The notes beneath the pieces were generated by a model, which was not told the DNA's origin, searched no databases, and worked only from the letters and a program-made list of their open reading frames with translations. The position numbers and the translations under genes are program-made. 10,116 nt of DNA from contig CAZLKT010000019.1 of assembly GCA_964560205.1 (NCBI GenBank), positions 1-10,116 on the forward strand. The letters run 5' to 3'. Source of the stretch: CAZLKT01 sp964560205. GTDB lineage: Bacteria > Pseudomonadota > Alphaproteobacteria > Holosporales > Holosporaceae. Within the stretch, counting starts at the first letter, position 1. Every line of letters begins with the position of its first letter. Below, in pieces: positions 6,334 to 10,116 of the stretch.

Positions 6334-6415
6334 ACATACACTCCTCCACAAACTATAATTCTCAGTATAAAAAAGAAGTCTTCAGGAGACGTAAAAAAGA
6401 TGAGTACCATTTTCA

Positions 6416-6443
6416 TTGTCAGGAAAAAGAATTCGTATAGAAT
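6416..6443 (+). promoter_or_regulatory. Promoter of the mtaB-uppP-xth cluster
   Basis: TTGTCA (6416-6421), a 16-nt spacer and TAGAAT (6438-6443), both 5/6 matches. Initiation near 6450 gives a leader of about 27 nt to the mtaB ATG. It lies in the divergent spacer with the leftward NTP-pyrophosphatase-like gene; a possible minus-strand -10 (TATACT, 6364-6369) for that gene has no good -35. Confidence 0.65.
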
Positions 6444-6476
6444 GGATGGAGGGAAACCATAAACTTTTCTTCTTTT

Positions 6477-7742
6477 ATGCATGTATCTGCCAATGCTCCC
6501 AAGGTGGTAACCCTTGGATGTCGCCTTAATATTTATGAATCAGAAGTGATGGAGCGTTTAGCTCTGGAGGCAGGCCTTGAGAATGCTATTGTGGTGAACA
6601 CATGTGCTGTCACCGCAGAAGCAGAGCGGCAAACCAGACAAACTATTCGAAAGCTTAGAAAAGAGAATCCCCATGCATATATCATTGCCACGGGCTGTGC
6701 TGTACAGCTTCGACCCCAGCAATTTGCTGCCATGCCGGAGATAGATCGCATTATTGGAAATGATATTAAACTCAAGAAGGAAAGTTTTTCCCCGGAATTT
6801 CCCCATCGCATGGATGTAGCGCCTTTCATCAAGGATACCCATCTGGAGCTTAACGCATTGCCTGCATTAAAAGGCAAAACACGGGGTTTTTTGCAAATTC
6901 AAAATGGATGCAATCACCAGTGTTCTTTTTGCACCATTCCACGAGCCCGAGGAAAAAGCCGAAGCGCCCCCATTGCACAGATTGTTCATAACATACGAGA
7001 GCTTCTGGAGCAGGGAGTGCAGGAGATCATTTTTACTGGTGTAGATTTAACCTCCTATGGAGAGGGATTGCCTGGCTCTCCCACCTTAGGGACGATGATA
7101 AAAAGGGTGCTGATGCAGGTGCCTCACCTACGGCGTTTACGCCTATCTTCCCTCGATTCCATAGAAGTGGATGAAGATCTTCAGCGTCTTCTCTGGGAAG
7201 ATGAACGTCTTCTTCCCCATGTACATCTCAGTCTCCAATCAGGCAGTAATGCTATTTTGAAGACGATGAGACGACGGCATACACGAGAGGATGCCATTGC
7301 TTTCTGCGCCAAGCTGCGTCGGGAAAGGCCAGAGTTTGTGTTTGGTGCAGACTTTATTGTGGGACACCCAGGTGAAACAGAGGAGGATGCTGAAGACACC
7401 AATCTCTTGGTGGAAGAATGTGGCCTGACACATCTCCACGTATTTCCCTATTCCTCACGCCCAGGCACTCTTGCTGCTCGCATGACGAACCCCGTGCTTC
7501 CAGATGTCATCAAAAAAAGATCAGCACATCTGCGTGCAAAAGGTACCCATTACAAAAGGGCGCACTTTCAAAAATACGTGGGGAAGAAGGTCACGGTGCT
7601 TTTAGAGAAAAATAATCAAGGCCACACCAACGACTTTAGCAAAGTTTCTCTGGTGGAAGATGCCACTGCTCCGTTATTTTTAGCGGAGATCATCGGATAT
7701 GATGATAACATGCTGTACGGAAAACCTCTTGGGGGAATATAA
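6477..7742 (+). CDS. mtaB: tRNA-t6A37 methylthiotransferase MtaB
   Basis: Radical-SAM enzyme adding a methylthio group to t6A37 of tRNA, giving ms2t6A; it works on the base that TsaD makes. The 421 residues match the family. The N-terminal UPF0004 domain holds three cluster-binding cysteines: Cys15 in TLGCRLN (the MtaB form of this motif), Cys43 in NTCAVT and Cys74 in ATGCAVQ. The radical-SAM cluster CNHQCSFC lies at 145-152. HLSLQSGS and GADFIVGHPGETEED are typical of MiaB/MtaB enzymes, and a TRAM-like end (VTVLLEKNN with GHTNDFSKV) closes the protein. The TLGCRLN motif favours MtaB over MiaB or RimO. The ATG at 6477 is the only ATG after an in-frame TAG (6438-6440), but the 16 nt before it are a pyrimidine-rich stretch with no Shine-Dalgarno. 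The stop (7740-7742) is 1 nt before the uppP ATG. Confidence 0.92.
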   Translation: MHVSANAPKVVTLGCRLNIYESEVMERLALEAGLENAIVVNTCAVTAEAERQTRQTIRKLRKENPHAYIIATGCAVQLRPQQFAAMPEIDRIIGNDIKLKKESFSPEFPHRMDVAPFIKDTHLELNALPALKGKTRGFLQIQNGCNHQCSFCTIPRARGKSRSAPIAQIVHNIRELLEQGVQEIIFTGVDLTSYGEGLPGSPTLGTMIKRVLMQVPHLRRLRLSSLDSIEVDEDLQRLLWEDERLLPHVHLSLQSGSNAILKTMRRRHTREDAIAFCAKLRRERPEFVFGADFIVGHPGETEEDAEDTNLLVEECGLTHLHVFPYSSRPGTLAARMTNPVLPDVIKKRSAHLRAKGTHYKRAHFQKYVGKKVTVLLEKNNQGHTNDFSKVSLVEDATAPLFLAEIIGYDDNMLYGKPLGGI

Positions 7743-7743
7743 C

Positions 7744-8532
7744 ATGGTGGAGTATCTCACACTTTTCGCGGTGATACAGGGCATCACGGAAAGCATTCCC
7801 GTAAGTTCTTCTGTGCATTACCTGCTCCTGGCCTCCCTCTGTCATACAGCCCCCCACCCGGAACTTAATGTCTTTTTGCATCTGGGAAGTGTATGTGCTT
7901 TTCTCGTCTATTTCCATGGGCATGTTGCCACCCTTTTCCGAGGTGTGAGGGCTTTTTTCATGGGAAAATTTCATGAAACCTCTTGTGTTATGCTTCTTAC
8001 CCTCATATTATCGACTTTTCCTGCTGTGCTGGGGGGGGCTTTTTTTCATTTTTATCCACCCCCTCAGACATCGCACTCTGTGCTTGCTCTGACGAGCATA
8101 TTTTTTGGCATTTTACTCTACGTGGTGGATAGAATGGCGCCATACACTCCCGAGAAAAATTTCCCCTCCTTCAAAGAAGCCCTTCTCCTTGGATGCATGC
8201 AGGTTTTCGCTTTTTTTCCTGGAGTCAGTCGCCTGGGTATTTGCATAACGGGGGGACGACTTCTTGGGCTTTCCACCACTGCATCCATCCAATGGGCATT
8301 CCTTATGGCCTTGCCTACCTTAAGCGGAGCATGCGTTTTAGAGGTTCCAAAACTTCTCTCCTCCTCTGCTTTCGCAGCACGTTTTCCCCTGTGGCATATT
8401 TTTGTGGTCACATTTTTTTGTGGGGTGGCAACGCTTTTTGTGGTACACCGTTTTGCTCTCATACAGCGGTTTGACCTTTTTGCTCTGTATCGCATAGCGT
8501 TGGCCGTTCTCCTTTTTGCCATCACATCATGA
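7744..8532 (+). CDS. uppP: Undecaprenyl pyrophosphate phosphatase (BacA/UppP family)
   Basis: Integral membrane enzyme that dephosphorylates undecaprenyl pyrophosphate, recycling the lipid carrier for peptidoglycan and other cell-wall polymers; its overexpression is known to confer bacitracin resistance. The 262 residues are slightly shorter than usual. Motif 1, QGITESIPVSSSVHYLL (12-28), holds the catalytic Glu16 and the SSxxH signature. Motif 2, FFPGVSRLGICITGGRLLGL (157-176), holds the PGxSR signature, with Leu-Gly replacing the common Ser-Gly. Several hydrophobic segments follow, including ASIQWAFLMALP (180-191). The ATG at 7744 follows GGGGGA by about 8 nt, and the gene sits 1 nt after mtaB. 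The stop overlaps xth by ATGA. Gly97-Gly98 are encoded within a G8 run (8031-8038). Confidence 0.92.
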   Translation: MVEYLTLFAVIQGITESIPVSSSVHYLLLASLCHTAPHPELNVFLHLGSVCAFLVYFHGHVATLFRGVRAFFMGKFHETSCVMLLTLILSTFPAVLGGAFFHFYPPPQTSHSVLALTSIFFGILLYVVDRMAPYTPEKNFPSFKEALLLGCMQVFAFFPGVSRLGICITGGRLLGLSTTASIQWAFLMALPTLSGACVLEVPKLLSSSAFAARFPLWHIFVVTFFCGVATLFVVHRFALIQRFDLFALYRIALAVLLFAITS

Positions 8533-9344
8533 TGACAAGTGCAAAAACAACCATTCTCTCCTGGAATATTAACAGTCTTCGACTTCGTTTGCCCCTTTTA
8601 GAAAAGATAATGGAGGAGCACGAGCCAACTCTTATTCTTTTACAAGAAACAAAAACCCAAGACAAAGATTTTCCCGTGGATTTTTTTCATAACCAGAACT
8701 ATAACGTGGCCTTTTGGGGCCAAAAATCCTATAATGGCGTGGCCATTGCATCGCGCTGGCCCCTGGAGGATATCCAGAAAAAATCCTTTACAGATGCTGC
8801 AGAGGAAGCACGATATATGGAGGCATTTTCCCACAATGTTCGAGTGGCCTCAGTGTATGTCCCCAATGGCCAAACGTTGCATAGCCCTGCCTATGAAAAA
8901 AAGCATGATTTTTTTCAACACCTCCGTACCCATGTGCTCCCCTTCGTGGATGCAGAAGAACGTGTGGTCCTAGGTGGAGATTTCAATGTTGCCCTCTCTG
9001 ATGCAGATGTGGCTCACCCAGAGCAGTGGCAGAACAGCATTTTGTTCTCTCTTCCAGAGCGTCAATGGATGAGGCATATGCTGCATGATGGGTGGACCGA
9101 CAGCATGGGCACAAGCATTCCCCAGGAGTATAAAAAAGGATCGGGGAAAAACTCGGGGAAAAACCTTTATACCTGGTGGGACTATCGCCAACAAAAATGG
9201 GAAAAGAATGACGGTCTTCGCATTGATTATTTTCTTCTGTCGCCCAGAGCTGCCGACACACTTCATGACGTCGAGGTACTCTATTCATGGAGAGCAGCCC
9301 CCTCCCCCAGCGATCATGCACCTCTTCTTCTGACACTGAAATAG
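8529..9344 (+). CDS. xth: Exodeoxyribonuclease III (AP endonuclease, EEP family)
   Basis: Cleaves DNA 5' to abasic sites and degrades 3' ends, a base-excision repair enzyme. The 271 residues match the family (about 268). Active-site marks are Asn13 in SWNINSLR, Glu40 in LLQETK, Tyr110 in VYVPNGQ, Asp151 and Asn153 in GGDFNVA, WWDYR (216-220), Asp233 in RIDYFLLSP, and Asp262-His263 in PSDHAPL. All are intact. The start ATG at 8529 overlaps the uppP stop; a second ATG at 8532 is an alternative differing by one residue. An unusual feature is a perfect 12-nt tandem duplication (9141-9164) that adds Ser-Gly-Lys-Asn twice (205-212) in a loop before WWDYR. In many alphaproteobacteria xth neighbours lolA; here it follows uppP. 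Confidence 0.95.
   Translation: MMTSAKTTILSWNINSLRLRLPLLEKIMEEHEPTLILLQETKTQDKDFPVDFFHNQNYNVAFWGQKSYNGVAIASRWPLEDIQKKSFTDAAEEARYMEAFSHNVRVASVYVPNGQTLHSPAYEKKHDFFQHLRTHVLPFVDAEERVVLGGDFNVALSDADVAHPEQWQNSILFSLPERQWMRHMLHDGWTDSMGTSIPQEYKKGSGKNSGKNLYTWWDYRQQKWEKNDGLRIDYFLLSPRAADTLHDVEVLYSWRAAPSPSDHAPLLLTLK
9141..9164 (+). repeat. 12-nt perfect tandem duplication inside xth
   Basis: TCGGGGAAAAAC occurs twice in succession (9141-9152, 9153-9164), in frame, coding Ser-Gly-Lys-Asn twice. Being a multiple of three it keeps the gene open. The copies are identical, so the event looks recent or the unit is prone to slippage. Confidence 0.9.
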
Positions 9345-9363
9345 GTGCCGGTACATTTTTCTC

Positions 9364-9393
9364 TTGTTCTCACGTCGAGAAAGATGGTAAAAT
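9364..9393 (+). promoter_or_regulatory. Candidate promoter of lspA
   Basis: TTGTTC (9364-9369), an 18-nt spacer and TAAAAT (9388-9393), the latter preceded by TGG to give an extended -10. Start near 9400 leaves about 22 nt to the lspA ATG. It lies in the 77-nt gap after xth, the widest gap in the rightward cluster, so lspA may be transcribed on its own as well as by read-through. Confidence 0.5.
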
Positions 9394-9421
9394 CCCCCCA
9401 ATCTTTTTTCTTATACATAGG

Positions 9422-9922
9422 ATGGAACGTATTTTTTTCTCCTTCAGATGCCTACATGGAGTTTTATGTATTACTCTCTGTACGCTCATGGACCACAGTG
9501 TAAAAAACCTTGTGCAACGTTGGTTGGTCACGGACCATGGCATGGTGATAACACCATTTTTCTCCGTGGTCAAAAAGTGGAACATGGGGGTAGGATGGGG
9601 GCTTTTTCCTGCATCTTCCTGGCATGGAAGAGTGTGTCTCAGTGCCGTGGCCATTATTTTTGTGGGCATTTTGTGGCATTGGTATGAAAAATCTTATACG
9701 TCTTTCCAGAAAAATGGTCTCATTTTGGTCATGGGGGGAGGCATAAGCAACACCCTGGATCGCATACTCCATGGTGGTGTTTTTGACTTTCTTGATCTCC
9801 ATTATGGCCCCCACCACTTTCATACGTTTAATATTGCTGATATACTCATCAGCATTGGATTTTTCTTTTTACTAGCAGATTTGTGGATATGGAAAAAAAA
9901 TACATTTTTCTCCAAAAAATAA
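9422..9922 (+). CDS. lspA: Lipoprotein signal peptidase (signal peptidase II)
   Basis: Inner-membrane aspartic protease that removes the signal peptide of lipid-modified prolipoproteins. The 166 residues match the family. Four membrane segments can be traced, at about 10-24, 71-88, 97-110 and 138-156. Conserved marks are DHSVKNLV (24-31, usually DQxxK), NMGVGWGLF (54-62), N-T-L-D-R (110-114), the catalytic Asp122 in GGVFDFLD and the catalytic Asp140 in FNIAD. The ATG at 9422 is the first to give a standard N-terminus; the frame is open further upstream, but that part overlaps xth and looks non-protein-like. Its Shine-Dalgarno is poor (AGG directly adjacent). The next gene, a predicted lipoprotein, overlaps its end, so enzyme and a likely substrate are coupled. 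Confidence 0.93.
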   Translation: MERIFFSFRCLHGVLCITLCTLMDHSVKNLVQRWLVTDHGMVITPFFSVVKKWNMGVGWGLFPASSWHGRVCLSAVAIIFVGILWHWYEKSYTSFQKNGLILVMGGGISNTLDRILHGGVFDFLDLHYGPHHFHTFNIADILISIGFFFLLADLWIWKKNTFFSKK

Positions 9923-10116
9923 TGTTTTTTTCTGGAATGGTTTGTCTATTGCCGGGGTGCGATTCCATCAAAGAAACCATGGGAGTTCGGAAAACCATGC
10001 CTGATACCTTCTCTGTGGATCCTTCGGCTCAACCCTTGGAGATTCCCCCAGATCTCTCCGTATGCCCTCCTCCAGAACATGTGGAGGCCCCAGAAGGCGT
10101 GCGAAAAAAAGAAAAC
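9889..10116 (+). CDS. DUF3035-type lipoprotein, 5' part (cut by window end)
   Basis: Seventy-six residues open to the window edge. The N-terminus is a prolipoprotein signal: two lysines, a hydrophobic stretch, then a lipobox LPGC with the lipidated Cys at residue 24. The mature part begins with the pattern C-D-S-I-K-E-T-M-G followed by MPDTFSVD and LEIPPDLS, resembling the DUF3035 family that follows lspA in many alphaproteobacteria and has been linked by name to BamF of the outer-membrane beta-barrel assembly machine. That functional link is from memory and is tentative. Two starts are possible. ATG 9889 overlaps lspA by 34 nt and supplies the lysines needed for a signal peptide. ATG 9922 overlaps the lspA stop (TAATG) but leaves no positive charge. 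I prefer 9889. The Pro at the -2 lipobox position is unusual. Confidence 0.75.
   Translation, partial: MEKKYIFLQKIMFFSGMVCLLPGCDSIKETMGVRKTMPDTFSVDPSAQPLEIPPDLSVCPPPEHVEAPEGVRKKEN

Noticed and set aside
8118..8525. Leftward 135-codon frame opposite uppP
   Set aside because: Arg/Lys-rich antisense shadow of a membrane-protein gene; no start signal and no recognisable domain.
1..10116. CRISPR arrays, tRNA or rRNA genes, riboswitches
   Set aside because: No regularly spaced repeats, no cloverleaf-like sequence in the spacers and no conserved RNA motifs were seen; spacers are short and AT-rich.

Overview
The window reads like a piece of the chromosome of a Gram-negative alphaproteobacterium, probably a host-associated lineage of the Holosporales/Rickettsiales type. 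That placement is an inference. It rests on the alphaproteobacterial-style envelope genes (lolA, and lspA followed by a DUF3035 lipoprotein), a decayed IS5-type transposase, AT-rich spacers, and two exported paralogous proteins of no family I recognise. No rRNA, tRNA or CRISPR array is visible.

Layout. Positions 1-378 hold the 5' part of an IS5-family element reading left; its transposase is frameshifted and runs off the window edge. Positions 400-3170 are an accessory-looking block: two rightward genes for related exported proteins (510-1364 and 2358-3131) flank a leftward lolA (1440-2027). A hairpin separates the first paralog from lolA, and an AT-rich divergent promoter region separates lolA from the second. 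A bidirectional terminator at 3143-3170 divides this block from the housekeeping genes.

Positions 3369-6333 form a leftward cluster: a small MazG-superfamily NTP-pyrophosphatase-like protein, def, fmt and tsaD. def/fmt and fmt/tsaD are joined by ATGA stop/start overlaps. fmt and def act at the two ends of the formyl-methionine cycle (formylating initiator tRNA, removing the formyl group from new proteins), and tsaD makes the t6A base of ANN-decoding tRNAs, so the cluster is about translation.

Positions 6416-10116 form a rightward cluster from a good promoter: mtaB (tRNA methylthiotransferase), uppP (undecaprenyl pyrophosphate phosphatase), xth (exonuclease III), lspA (lipoprotein signal peptidase) and the start of a DUF3035 lipoprotein gene cut by the window end. 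mtaB/uppP are 1 nt apart, uppP/xth overlap by ATGA, and lspA appears to have its own promoter. lspA processes lipoproteins, LolA carries them across the periplasm, and the DUF3035 protein is itself a predicted lipoprotein, so one envelope pathway is represented on both sides of the window.

The most unusual items are the paralogous exported pair around lolA, G7-G8 homopolymers at Gly-Gly codons in lolA, tsaD and uppP, and a perfect 12-nt tandem duplication inside xth. I see no new defence or biosynthetic system here.
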